Shown piece after piece: positions 7,959-15,499 of a stretch of 64,000 nt of DNA. Made by a program: the position numbers and the translations under genes. The notes beneath the pieces were generated by a model. The model was not told where the DNA came from. It made no database searches and worked only from the letters and a program-made list of their open reading frames with translations. Source of the stretch: Corynebacterium genitalium ATCC 33030 (GTDB lineage Bacteria; Actinomycetota; Actinomycetes; Mycobacteriales; Mycobacteriaceae); contig NZ_CM000961.1 in assembly GCF_000143825.1 (NCBI RefSeq), forward strand, positions 1,083,772 through 1,147,771, written 5' to 3'. The stretch's first letter is position 1; every line of letters starts with the position of its first letter.

Positions 7959-8008
7959 TTGTCCACCATGTCGCGACTCATCTGTCAACAATGTCGCGAC
8001 TGATGACA

Positions 8009-8024
8009 AAAGCGCCCCCGGCAG
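8009..8024. repeat. Target-site duplication of IS copy 1 (tRNA-side copy)
   Basis: 16 bp identical to 6504-6519. Nucleotides 8013-8024 are the last 12 nt of tRNA-Arg, so the tRNA is left intact after insertion. Confidence 0.92.
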
Positions 8025-8086
8025 GATTCGAACCCGCGACCAGCCGGGTAGAAACCGGATGCTCTAATCCACTGAGCTACGGAGGC
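8013..8086 (-). tRNA. tRNA-Arg (anticodon TCT)
   Basis: Cloverleaf with acceptor GCCTCCG/CGGGGGC (one T-G pair), discriminator G, anticodon TCT in loop TTTCTAC, and T-arm GCGGG-TTCGAAT-CCTGC. CCA is not encoded. An IS element begins 4 nt beyond its 3' end; because the insertion duplicated the 3' end, the gene is complete. Its original downstream sequence is now 1.5 kb away. Confidence 0.94.
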
Positions 8087-8145
8087 AGTGCCCCACTGGG
8101 GCGGGAATTATCGTATCCCACTGCACCGAAAGTAGGGTAAAGGCC

Positions 8146-10185
8146 ATGTCAGCAGACCAGGCGGTGGAGCAGGCGGAACGCAAGCAGGACTCGGTGGCCC
8201 GCGAGCGGTCGCGTGGGCATGTGCGTGCGGCCTGGCCGATCTATCTGGCTGCGTTCGCAGTCGCCGCGGTGGTCGCTGGGGCCCTTGCGCAGGCGTTCCT
8301 GGGCGGCTCGTTGGCGTCGTTGGGTATTCCGGACCCGGGGGTGGTGACCACGGTGGGGTTGCCGTCGATACGCGCAATTGCATGGCTCCTTGCTGCTCTG
8401 GCCACGGGCTCCTTCATGTTCTCCGCCTACCTCATCCCGCCAGACGGCCCCCTGAAAACTGCCCGACTGACCGTCGATGGGCACTTGGCCGCGCGCACGG
8501 GGGCATGGGCGAGCGCCGGGCTGGCCGTAATCGGTGTGCTCATGGTTCCGCTCGTGCTTTCCGACGTCTCCGGCACACCGTTATCCCAGATTCTCTTCTC
8601 CGCCGAGATGTGGGGCACCGCGCTCGACCGCGTGGCGGACGCGAAGATCTGGCTGCTCGTGGCAGCCATTGCAGCGATCGTCGCCGGTTTCGGTTTCGCG
8701 GCGGGATCATGGGTGGCGCAAACGCCGCTCTTCCTCGGCGCGATCGCCGCAGTGATGCCGCTGGGCATGTCCGGCCACTCCGCGACCGGAGGCAACCACG
8801 ACTACGGCACCAACTCGTACCTGTGGCACCTGGTGTTCATGATGATCTGGGTTGGCGGGCTGCTCGCACTCATCGCGCACGGGCGCAGGCTCGGCCCGCA
8901 CATGCAGCAGGCGGTGCACCGCTACTCGCTCATCGCCCTGTTCGCGTTCTTCGCCATGACCATCTCTGGCGTGATTAACGCGCTCATCCGCGTGCGTTTC
9001 GACGATCTTCTCTCCACCGCCTACGGCTGGACCGTTTTGTTCAAAACAATCGGTTTGGTCGTGCTGGGATTGCTCGGCTTCGCGCACCGGCAGATCACAA
9101 TCCCGCAGCTGGACCGGAAGCCGCCGCTGTTCACCCGCATTGCGGTCGTGGAGGCGCTGGTCATGGCTGCGGTGACGGGTGTGGCCGTGTCCATGGGGCG
9201 CACTCCGCCGCCTGCGCCGCTCGACCCGGCGATCACCAACATGCAGGTCCAGATGGGCTACAACCTTGAGGTCGAACCGACAGTGGCAAACATCTTCACC
9301 ATGTGGCGCTTCGAGGTGCTCTTCAGCGTCATCGCCATCTTGCTGGCCATCTACTACCTGCATCTCACCCGTCGGGTTGAAGGCTGGGACCGCGGGCGCA
9401 CCGCCTGGTGGATCGCCGGATGCGCGACCATTGTTGTGACCATGTCCTCTGGCCTGGGCATGTACATGCCGGCGAGCTTCTCCATCCACATGATCGTGCA
9501 CATGATCCTGTCCATGGGTGCGCCCGTCCTGTTGGTTATGGGTGCGCCGCTGACGCTGATCAAACAGGCCTACCCGGCAGGGGAGTTCAACATCCGCGCG
9601 TGGGTGGAGGCCTTCGAGGAATCCACCTTCCTGCGTGTGATCACCTACCCGCCGGTGTCGACGATCCAGTTCCTGGTCGTGTTCTACATCCTCTATGTCT
9701 TCCCATCGCTCTACGAAGTCGCGGTGTCAGAGCACGCGGGGCACGTGATCATGAACGCGGTTTTCTTAGTCTCCGGGTACTTCTACTTCTGGGATCTCAT
9801 TGGCCCCGACCACATCCCGGGACGACGCCCGACCGTGGCCCGCTTCGGTTGGTTTGTTGTCTCCATGCCGCTGCACCTTTTCATGGGCGTGTACCTGATG
9901 CAGCTCAATATTGTTCTGGCGGAAAGCTTCTACGAAAATCTTGGGCTCCCATGGAACCCGGATCTGCTCCGCGATCAGAAGGTCGGCGGGGGCATTGGTT
10001 GGGCGTCGGGAAGCTTCCCGATGGCAGTGGTCTTCATCATCCTTCTTCTGGGGTGGCTGCGGGAAGATCGTGCAGATGCGAGGGCTACAGACCGCAGTGA
10101 GGACGAGACGGGCGATGCGGAATGGCGCGCCTACAACGAGATGCTCGCGCAGTACTCGCAGACCGGCCGTCGCAGCGAGAAGTAG
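8146..10185 (+). CDS. CopD-like / cytochrome c oxidase assembly (CtaG-type) fusion membrane protein
   Basis: 679 residues and about 14-15 hydrophobic segments. The N-terminal half (about 25-340) is a CopD-type copper transport domain, with the conserved GMSGHSATGGNHDYGTNSY stretch. The C-terminal half (about 365-650) is a caa3_CtaG domain with His/Met-rich segments (FSIHMIVHMILSMGAPVLLVMG; MPLHLFMGVYLM). Such fusions are usual in actinobacteria and are thought to deliver copper to the cytochrome oxidase at the membrane. A 12-bp terminator hairpin follows. No adjacent copper chaperone gene is present, so the substrate is inferred from family. Confidence 0.88.
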   Translation: MSADQAVEQAERKQDSVARERSRGHVRAAWPIYLAAFAVAAVVAGALAQAFLGGSLASLGIPDPGVVTTVGLPSIRAIAWLLAALATGSFMFSAYLIPPDGPLKTARLTVDGHLAARTGAWASAGLAVIGVLMVPLVLSDVSGTPLSQILFSAEMWGTALDRVADAKIWLLVAAIAAIVAGFGFAAGSWVAQTPLFLGAIAAVMPLGMSGHSATGGNHDYGTNSYLWHLVFMMIWVGGLLALIAHGRRLGPHMQQAVHRYSLIALFAFFAMTISGVINALIRVRFDDLLSTAYGWTVLFKTIGLVVLGLLGFAHRQITIPQLDRKPPLFTRIAVVEALVMAAVTGVAVSMGRTPPPAPLDPAITNMQVQMGYNLEVEPTVANIFTMWRFEVLFSVIAILLAIYYLHLTRRVEGWDRGRTAWWIAGCATIVVTMSSGLGMYMPASFSIHMIVHMILSMGAPVLLVMGAPLTLIKQAYPAGEFNIRAWVEAFEESTFLRVITYPPVSTIQFLVVFYILYVFPSLYEVAVSEHAGHVIMNAVFLVSGYFYFWDLIGPDHIPGRRPTVARFGWFVVSMPLHLFMGVYLMQLNIVLAESFYENLGLPWNPDLLRDQKVGGGIGWASGSFPMAVVFIILLLGWLREDRADARATDRSEDETGDAEWRAYNEMLAQYSQTGRRSEK

Positions 10186-10189
10186 CTCG

Positions 10190-10199
10190 CTTATCGACG
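10190..10199 (+). repeat. CTTATCGACG repeat, intergenic copy
   Basis: Exact 10-mer 4 bp after the stop of the CopD-CtaG gene, before its terminator. One of 18 copies in the window, preceded by G like 16 others. Confidence 0.85.
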
Positions 10200-10216
10200 C
10201 CTCCCGCCCCCACCCG

Positions 10217-10251
10217 CCTGTGGATAACTCACCGTTATCCACAGGCTTTTT
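10217..10251 (+). terminator. Terminator whose stem is a pair of DnaA-box 9-mers
   Basis: Perfect 12-bp stem (CCTGTGGATAAC, 10217-10228, with 10234-10245), 5-nt loop, then CTTTTT. The arms contain TGTGGATAA and TTATCCACA, matching the consensus DnaA box in both orientations. Terminator function is well supported by the T-run; DnaA binding is only a possibility. Confidence 0.8.
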
Positions 10252-10336
10252 CGGACCTCTTTGCGCAGGTTGTTCGCGTGGTCGACCCTGGAAGGGCACC
10301 CCACCCACCAGCAAACCGCGAAAGGAAACTCCGACC

Positions 10337-10945
10337 ATGCAATCACCCATCACGCTTTCTGGAAACCTCACCGACGATCCCGTCTGCAAGATCTTCAAAA
10401 CCGGCTCGACCCTGACCAAGTTCCGTCTCGCATCGAGTCGCCGCGTGCGCACAGACAGCACCACCGCTGACGGCCGGCCCGTGTGGGCGGACGCTGACAG
10501 CCTGTTCATCGACGTCGAGTGCTGGGGCCAACTGGCCGTCAATGTCGAGGCATCGCTGCGGAAGGGCTTACCCGCCGTCGTAGTCGGCCGTCTCGTTACT
10601 GAGACTTGGGTGGATGAGGGCGGCACAAAGCGTTCCAAGCAGCTGATCAAGGCGGCTCAGGTGGCGCTGGAGCTCAACAGGTACCAGGCGTCGTCGAAAT
10701 GCACGACCGCCAAGGAGCACACCGCGGGCGACATCCCGTCGGTCAATCTGCGCACGCGCGAGGACATTGCCGGGGAGATCGGCGAGACACCAACTAACCA
10801 GCCCACCAGCCAGCCCACCAACCAGCCGACGGCCCAGCCAGAGCCACCGAGCTATGACGACGAAGCACTCGAGTCCCTGATGAACCACGGCCCGTCTGAC
10901 ATGGGGGAGCACGCCCCGGAAGAGGAAACGGTGGGGGCGGCGTAG
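10337..10945 (+). CDS. Single-stranded DNA-binding protein (secondary SSB)
   Basis: 202 residues. OB fold in residues 1-115 (MQSPITLSGNLTDDPVCKIF..., LFIDVECWGQLAVNVEASLRKG, PAVVVGRLVTETWVDEGG), then a low-complexity linker with tandem TNQPTSQP-like repeats and an acidic C-terminus. It lacks the canonical DDDIPF tip, so it probably is not the replicative SSB, which in corynebacteria is encoded near rpsF. The start follows GAAAGGAAACTCCGACC. Possibly involved in recombination or DNA uptake. Confidence 0.85.
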   Translation: MQSPITLSGNLTDDPVCKIFKTGSTLTKFRLASSRRVRTDSTTADGRPVWADADSLFIDVECWGQLAVNVEASLRKGLPAVVVGRLVTETWVDEGGTKRSKQLIKAAQVALELNRYQASSKCTTAKEHTAGDIPSVNLRTREDIAGEIGETPTNQPTSQPTNQPTAQPEPPSYDDEALESLMNHGPSDMGEHAPEEETVGAA

Positions 10946-11055
10946 AGCGCACAGGAACGGTTTCTCTGCTTGCGGATCAGGCGGTGAGTGCGTGATGTAC
11001 CCTTTGTGGTGGTTTACGCAAATAGCCGCCAACACGCATGTAAAGGGGGCCCCTA

Positions 11056-12726
11056 GTGGCTGAGTTCATCTACACGATGAAGAACGTTCGCAGGGCCGTC
11101 GGTGACAAGGTCATCCTGGACAATGTCACCATGGCTTTCTACCCCGGCGCCAAGATCGGTGTCGTGGGCCCGAACGGAGCGGGTAAGTCCTCGCTGCTGA
11201 AGATCATGGCCGGCATCGACCAGCCGAACAACGGCGAGGCCTTCCTCGACCCCGGTGCCTCCGTGGGCATCCTCCTGCAGGAGCCGCCGCTCAACGAGGA
11301 CAAGACGGTCCGCGAGAACGTCGAAGAGGGCCTGGGCGACATCTTTGAGAAGAAGCAGCGCTTCGAGGAGATCGCCACCGAGATGGCCACCAACTACTCC
11401 GACGAGCTCATGGAGGAAATGGGCAAGCTCCAGGAGGAGCTCGACGCCGCTGACGCGTGGGAGGTCGACTCCAAGATCGAGCAGGCCATGGAGGCGCTGC
11501 GCTGCCCGCCGTCAGATTCCCCGGTGACCAACCTCTCCGGTGGTGAGCGCCGTCGCGTCGCACTGGCCAAGCTGCTGCTCAGCCAGCCGGACCTGCTGCT
11601 TCTCGACGAGCCTACGAACCACCTCGACGCCGAGAGCGTCCTGTGGCTGGAGAAGCACCTGCAGGACTACCCGGGCGCTGTTTTGGCCGTCACTCACGAC
11701 CGCTACTTCCTCGACCACGTCGCGGAGTGGATCTGCGAGGTCGACCGCGGCAAGCTCTACCCCTACGAGGGCAACTACTCCACCTACCTGGAGAAGAAGG
11801 CCGAGCGTCTGGAGATTGCCGGCAAGAAGGACCAGAAGCTGCAGAAGCGCCTCAAGGGCGAGCTGGAGTGGGTCCGTTCTTCCCCGAAGGCACGCCAGGC
11901 GAAGAACAAGGCCCGTCTGGAGCGCTACGAGGAGATGGCGGCCGAGGCGGAGCAGTACAAGAAGCTCGACTTCGAAGAGATCCAGATCCCTACGCCGCCG
12001 CGTCTGGGCAACAAGGTCGTCGAGGTCAAGAACCTGGACAAGGGGTTCGACGGCCGCACCCTGATCAAGGACCTGTCGTTCACCTTGCCGCGTAACGGCA
12101 TCGTCGGTGTCATCGGCCCGAACGGTGTGGGTAAGACCACCCTGTTCAAGACCATCGTCGGCTTGGAGGATCCAGACGCTGGTTCTGTCGAGGTCGGCGA
12201 TACCGTGCAGCTGTCCTACGTGGACCAGAACCGCGCGAACATCGACCCGGAGCAGACCGTGTGGGAGGTCGTCTCCGACGGCCTGGACTACATCCACGTC
12301 GGCCAGAACGAGATGCCGTCGCGCGCGTACTTGTCCGCGTTCGGTTTCAAGGGCCCGGACCAGCAGAAGCCGTCGAAGGTGCTCTCCGGTGGTGAGCGTA
12401 ACCGTCTCAACCTGGCGTTGACGCTGAAGCAGGGCGGAAACCTGATCCTGCTCGATGAGCCGACAAACGACCTCGATGTTGAAACCCTCGGCTCCCTGGA
12501 AAACGCCCTGCAGAACTTCCCGGGTTGTGCTGTGGTGATCTCCCACGACCGCTGGTTCCTCGACCGCACCTGCACCCACATCCTCGCCTGGGAAGGTAGC
12601 ATCGAGGAGGGCAAGTGGTTCTGGTTCGAAGGAAACTTCGGCGACTACGAGGCCAACAAGGTCGACCGCCTCGGTGAGGAAGCGGCGAAACCGTCGCGCG
12701 TCACCCACCGTAAACTCACCCGCTAA
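11056..12726 (+). CDS. ettA: Energy-dependent translational throttle protein EttA (ABC-F)
   Basis: 556 residues with two ABC ATPase domains and no membrane segments. Walker A 1 GPNGAGKS (38-45) and signature LSGGERRR; Walker A 2 GPNGVGKT and signature LSGGERNR; both followed by LLLDEPTNHLD / LLDEPTNDLD. The ABC-F linker (P-site tRNA interaction motif) is the charged stretch near 240-310. EttA binds the ribosomal E site and gates entry into elongation by ADP/ATP ratio. GTG start (VAEFIYTM); an AAAGGGG ribosome site lies 7 nt upstream. Confidence 0.95.
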   Translation: MAEFIYTMKNVRRAVGDKVILDNVTMAFYPGAKIGVVGPNGAGKSSLLKIMAGIDQPNNGEAFLDPGASVGILLQEPPLNEDKTVRENVEEGLGDIFEKKQRFEEIATEMATNYSDELMEEMGKLQEELDAADAWEVDSKIEQAMEALRCPPSDSPVTNLSGGERRRVALAKLLLSQPDLLLLDEPTNHLDAESVLWLEKHLQDYPGAVLAVTHDRYFLDHVAEWICEVDRGKLYPYEGNYSTYLEKKAERLEIAGKKDQKLQKRLKGELEWVRSSPKARQAKNKARLERYEEMAAEAEQYKKLDFEEIQIPTPPRLGNKVVEVKNLDKGFDGRTLIKDLSFTLPRNGIVGVIGPNGVGKTTLFKTIVGLEDPDAGSVEVGDTVQLSYVDQNRANIDPEQTVWEVVSDGLDYIHVGQNEMPSRAYLSAFGFKGPDQQKPSKVLSGGERNRLNLALTLKQGGNLILLDEPTNDLDVETLGSLENALQNFPGCAVVISHDRWFLDRTCTHILAWEGSIEEGKWFWFEGNFGDYEANKVDRLGEEAAKPSRVTHRKLTR

Positions 12727-12762
12727 CGCTGCTTTTTCGAGCTGCTCTTCGAAAGGAACCAC

Positions 12763-13176
12763 ATGGCAGACAACAACCCGGCGAACACGCACATCATCGC
12801 GCTGCGCTGGAACGACTTCGACCGCTACGGCCACCTGAACAACTGCGCCTACCTTGATATCGCTCAAGAGGCCCGCATCAGGTTCACCAAGGAGCAGTTC
12901 GAGAACAACGGCCAGGAGTTCGGTGTCTTCGTCCGCCGCGCTGAGGTCGACTTCCTGCGTCCCGTCATGCCGGACTCTCTCGAGGTGGAGGTGGTCTCTA
13001 CTGTCGTTGAGATCGGCAACACCTCTTTCAAGACGGTCCAGGAAATCAAGGACCGCCAGGGTCGAGTGTGCGGCATTGTGACCTGCGTGCTCGTCGCCGT
13101 TGACCTGTCTACCGCGTCCCCGCGTGAGATCACCCAGCAGGAGCGCGGCATCCTCACCGCCAAGGCTGGGGAGTAG
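12763..13176 (+). CDS. Acyl-CoA thioesterase, 4-hydroxybenzoyl-CoA thioesterase (YbgC) type
   Basis: 137-residue hot-dog-fold enzyme. The catalytic region reads RWNDFDRYGHLNNCAYLD, with the D-x-x-G-H-x-N-N motif of acyl-CoA thioesterases. AAAGGAACC precedes the ATG. Follows ettA by 36 nt and is probably cotranscribed; the next gene overlaps or abuts its 3' end. Substrate chain length is not predictable from sequence. Confidence 0.88.
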   Translation: MADNNPANTHIIALRWNDFDRYGHLNNCAYLDIAQEARIRFTKEQFENNGQEFGVFVRRAEVDFLRPVMPDSLEVEVVSTVVEIGNTSFKTVQEIKDRQGRVCGIVTCVLVAVDLSTASPREITQQERGILTAKAGE

Positions 13177-13855
13177 CGCCCTGGAAGCACTACATGTCAG
13201 CGCGGGAGCGGCGGGGCTGAAAGCCCTGACCTCCCGCGCGCTTCATCTTGATGCGCAGGCTTCCGCGCGTTTCGCCGTGCTTAGCGACGCCCCATCCGCC
13301 CCCGGCAGCAGCACCCCGATCGACGTGTTCGTGACCACCCCGTTCGATTGCGTGGCTTCGCGCCGGGTGACGGGGTCGGTCTCGCGCGACGGAGCGGTCG
13401 TGTCGGCCCGCGACTTGGACGCAGCCCTTGCCGAGGGGCGATCCGAGCTCGGCCCCGCCCGCGACCACGACTGGATCGGCGCTCTGCCGCCGAAGACCGG
13501 TTTCGTCGAGCGCGAGATGGTGCCCGTCGCCGTGGTCCGCGACCTCGCCGATCAGGGGCGCAGGCTAGCCCGCCAGTTCTCCGGTCCCCTGGGCCCGCCG
13601 CGGTCCTTGCTGGAGCAGATCGTTCTGACGGTGCAGTCCCCCACCACACCGGCCGAGAGTTCGACGCCGACGGACGCAGTAGAGATCCCGATGCGCATGA
13701 TCTTCACCTGCACATCCCTCGGCCTGATACCTGGTCCCTCGGCGCCGCCGGAGATTCCCCGGCACTTGCGCATCTCTACGGCTGGCCGCTGGATCCGAAT
13801 GGATGCGCCCTTCGGTAGCGTGTACCACTCGGCTGGGCTCAACTTGCTGTTCTAG
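13124..13855 (+). CDS. Conserved corynebacterial hypothetical protein
   Basis: About 225-243 residues depending on the start. GTG at 13124 overlaps the thioesterase gene; a CTG at 13181 preceded by GGGGAG (13167-13172) would give a protein beginning EALHVSAGAAGL and may be the true start. Alternating hydrophobic pattern with segments PIDVFVTTPFDCVASRRVTG, DLDAALAEGR and LLEQIVLTVQSPT; no transmembrane or signal segment. I do not recognise the family. Its position directly after the thioesterase suggests a shared transcript. Confidence 0.7.
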   Translation: MRSPSRSAASSPPRLGSSALEALHVSAGAAGLKALTSRALHLDAQASARFAVLSDAPSAPGSSTPIDVFVTTPFDCVASRRVTGSVSRDGAVVSARDLDAALAEGRSELGPARDHDWIGALPPKTGFVEREMVPVAVVRDLADQGRRLARQFSGPLGPPRSLLEQIVLTVQSPTTPAESSTPTDAVEIPMRMIFTCTSLGLIPGPSAPPEIPRHLRISTAGRWIRMDAPFGSVYHSAGLNLLF

Positions 13856-13859
13856 CTCC

Positions 13860-13958
13860 GTTCGCCTTTCGTCGTTCGACTTTCATGCTGCGGTTCTAGA
13901 CGCGACCTGCAGTTTTCCCCGTCGTCGAACCGTCAAAGGCGAACCGTCAAAGGCGAAC
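13860..13958. repeat. Variable-arm inverted repeat element (65-nt spacer), member G
   Basis: GTTCGCCTTT (13860-13869) pairs with AAAGGCGAAC (13935-13944) over a spacer of exactly 65 nt. The right arm is repeated in tandem at 13949-13958. The spacer contains CAGGTC on the minus strand. Lies between two convergent genes, so it may end transcription. Confidence 0.6.
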
Positions 13959-14034
13959 TGCGATGGGTGTACCTATGGCAGGCGAACCAGTCCCCCGTCC
14001 GATATGAACCCAGCTCGAGACTGGCTGGGGCCGA

Positions 14035-14940
14035 CTACCCGAACAAGCGGGTGAGGTGCTCCGAGCCGAAGGTGCGGTCCGGATCCATCTGCTCGCGGAG
14101 GGAGCAAAACTCGTCGAAACGCGGGTAGGTCTTGGCGAAGTCTTCCCGGCCCATGGTGTGCATCTTGCCCCAGTGCGGCCGGCCGTCGGCGGCCTTGAGG
14201 ATCGGCTCGAGGTGGGGGAAGTAGTCGTGCGGGTTCATCGCCTTGGGCACGTGGAAAGCGATGTACATCGATTCACGCCCGGTGGAGGTGGACAGGGCCA
14301 CGTCGTCGGCGGCTGTGGAGCGCAGTTCGAGCGGGAAGGGAATGATCCAGCCGCGTTTGTCCAGTTCGCGGCGGATCTCGCGCACTGTCTCCGGGCCGGC
14401 TTCGAGCGGCACGGCGACCTCCATCTCGTGGAACTTCACGCGACGTGGGGTGGCGAAGACCTCGTGGGCGCGGGAACGGTAGCGGTTGGCGGCCATGGCG
14501 TCGGCGGCGACACCGTTGAGGAAGGGGGCAGCACGGATGAGGTCGAGGTGCGCTACGCAATCGACCATGACGGTGATCGTCCCGCGCAGCGACGCATCTG
14601 CAGCTAGCTCAGCTAGCGCGACTTTGTTCACCGACGGGTAGGCCACCACGATGTCGTCGAAACCCTCGCGTGCCAGGTTGATCGCCTCCGGCACGCTGTA
14701 GGCGAGGATGCCGCGGTACCCGTCGTGGGAGAGTGCGCGTCGTAAAGCAGCGACACTGCGCAAGCTTTTGGATGCCACACGAATCGGCAACCCCCGCGCC
14801 CGCGACGTCATTTGGGACGCGTTGTAGTCGAACGCCGCGATGTCGACGGCGGCGCAGAGGGCGACGGCGCGGCCAGCGCTGATCAGCGACGGCACGATGC
14901 TCAACAGCGTCTGGGACGGGCGAGTCACCGTAGACGGCAT
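14035..14940 (-). pseudogene. In-frame chimera: PLP aldolase/racemase N-terminus fused to a lactone-oxidase C-terminus
   Basis: 301 residues from two families. Residues ~15-135 (AGRAVALCAAVDIAAFDYNA, IRVASKSLRSVAALRRAL, YRGILAYSVPEAINLAREGFDDIVVAYP) match the start of the alanine racemase-like amino acid deaminase/aldolase family (Rv1769-like). Residues ~145-301 (FATPRRVKFHEMEVAVPLEAG, GRPHWGKMHTMGREDF, YPRFDEFCSLREQMDPDRTF) match the C-terminal domain of D-arabinono/L-gulono-1,4-lactone oxidases (Rv1771-like). The FAD-binding domain and the rest of the PLP barrel are missing. The two families are neighbours in mycobacteria, so a deletion of roughly 2 kb joining them in frame is the simplest history. 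Probably non-functional, although the frame is open with no stops. Confidence 0.75.
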
Positions 14941-14989
14941 ACGGGTAATCGTAGTTGGGCAAAACTAACCCATTGGCCGTTTTGAATAT

Positions 14990-15391
14990 TTATCGCATAC
15001 CGGGATGTTCACCAGGCTGATTGATCATCATGTACGCCACACGCTGCATGTGGTTCCACAACGCCTCGCGCTGGGCAGGGTTGAGTTCATCCTCGCTGAA
15101 CTGGTCGAGGGAGTTGCTCATCAGCTCGAGCCAGCGCTCAGCCTCCGCCATGCCGATGCGGAAGGGGAAGTGGCGCCGCCGCAGCATCGGAGCACCGCGC
15201 TGCTCGTTGAACGTCGGCGGCCCACCCCAATACTGTGCGAGGAACCAGCGAAGACGGTCCTCAGCACCGTCCCAGTCATCGTCCGGGTACATCGGGCCGA
15301 TGAGGTCATCGGTCTTGACCTGCGCATAGAAGCCGCTGACGAGGCGACGGAAGAAGTCCTCGCCGCCGAGTGCGCTATAAAGCGAATCCAT
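14990..15391 (-). CDS. glbO: Truncated haemoglobin, group II
   Basis: 133-residue globin. Recognisable segments: LYSALGGEDFFRRLVSGFYAQV (A/B helices), DDLIGPMYPDDDWDGAEDRLRWFLAQYWGGPP (GGP motif) and RRRHFPFRIGMAEAERWLELM, with the proximal His in RHFPF and the group II Trp at WLELM. Similar to M. tuberculosis trHbO, a haem protein that binds O2 and NO. Stand-alone gene on the minus strand, divergent from metB; the intergenic DNA holds two copies of the CTTATCGACG repeat. Confidence 0.9.
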   Translation of the reverse strand: MDSLYSALGGEDFFRRLVSGFYAQVKTDDLIGPMYPDDDWDGAEDRLRWFLAQYWGGPPTFNEQRGAPMLRRRHFPFRIGMAEAERWLELMSNSLDQFSEDELNPAQREALWNHMQRVAYMMINQPGEHPGMR

Positions 15392-15461
15392 GCATTGAAT
15401 GTTAACCAGGGGGCGAATCAGAGCAAATGAACCGCTTGGTCTACTCTGGGGCAGAGCACGC

Positions 15462-15486
15462 TTATCGACGCCCCGCTTATCGACGA
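15462..15486 (+). repeat. Two tandem CTTATCGACG repeats upstream of metB
   Basis: Exact copies at 15462-15471 and 15477-15486, 15 bp apart start to start, 13 bp before the metB ATG and overlapping its ribosome-site region (GAAAGGA follows at once). The only tight direct pair in the window. Confidence 0.85.
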
Positions 15487-15499
15487 AAGGACCCCGCCG

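Larger units (their letters stand above)
6520..8008 (+). mobile_element. IS481-family insertion sequence, copy 1 (1489 bp)
   Basis: Bounded by TGTC...GACA ends and by perfect 16-bp direct repeats (6504-6519 and 8009-8024). A second copy of the same length lies at 35703-37191; the encoded transposases and the terminal regions I compared are identical. It carries one transposase gene, subterminal 19-bp repeats (four at the left end, two inverted at the right) and an internal hairpin. It is inserted at the 3' end of tRNA-Arg with the transposase reading towards the tRNA. Confidence 0.95.

Noticed and set aside
10217-10251. DnaA-box hairpin considered as part of a replication origin
   Set aside because: Only two boxes, no AT-rich unwinding region, no dnaA, dnaN or parAB genes nearby, and a T-run marks it as a terminator.
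15462-15486. CTTATCGACG pair considered as a metB-specific operator
   Set aside because: The same sequence occurs 16 more times, mostly inside unrelated genes, so it is not a dedicated metB site.
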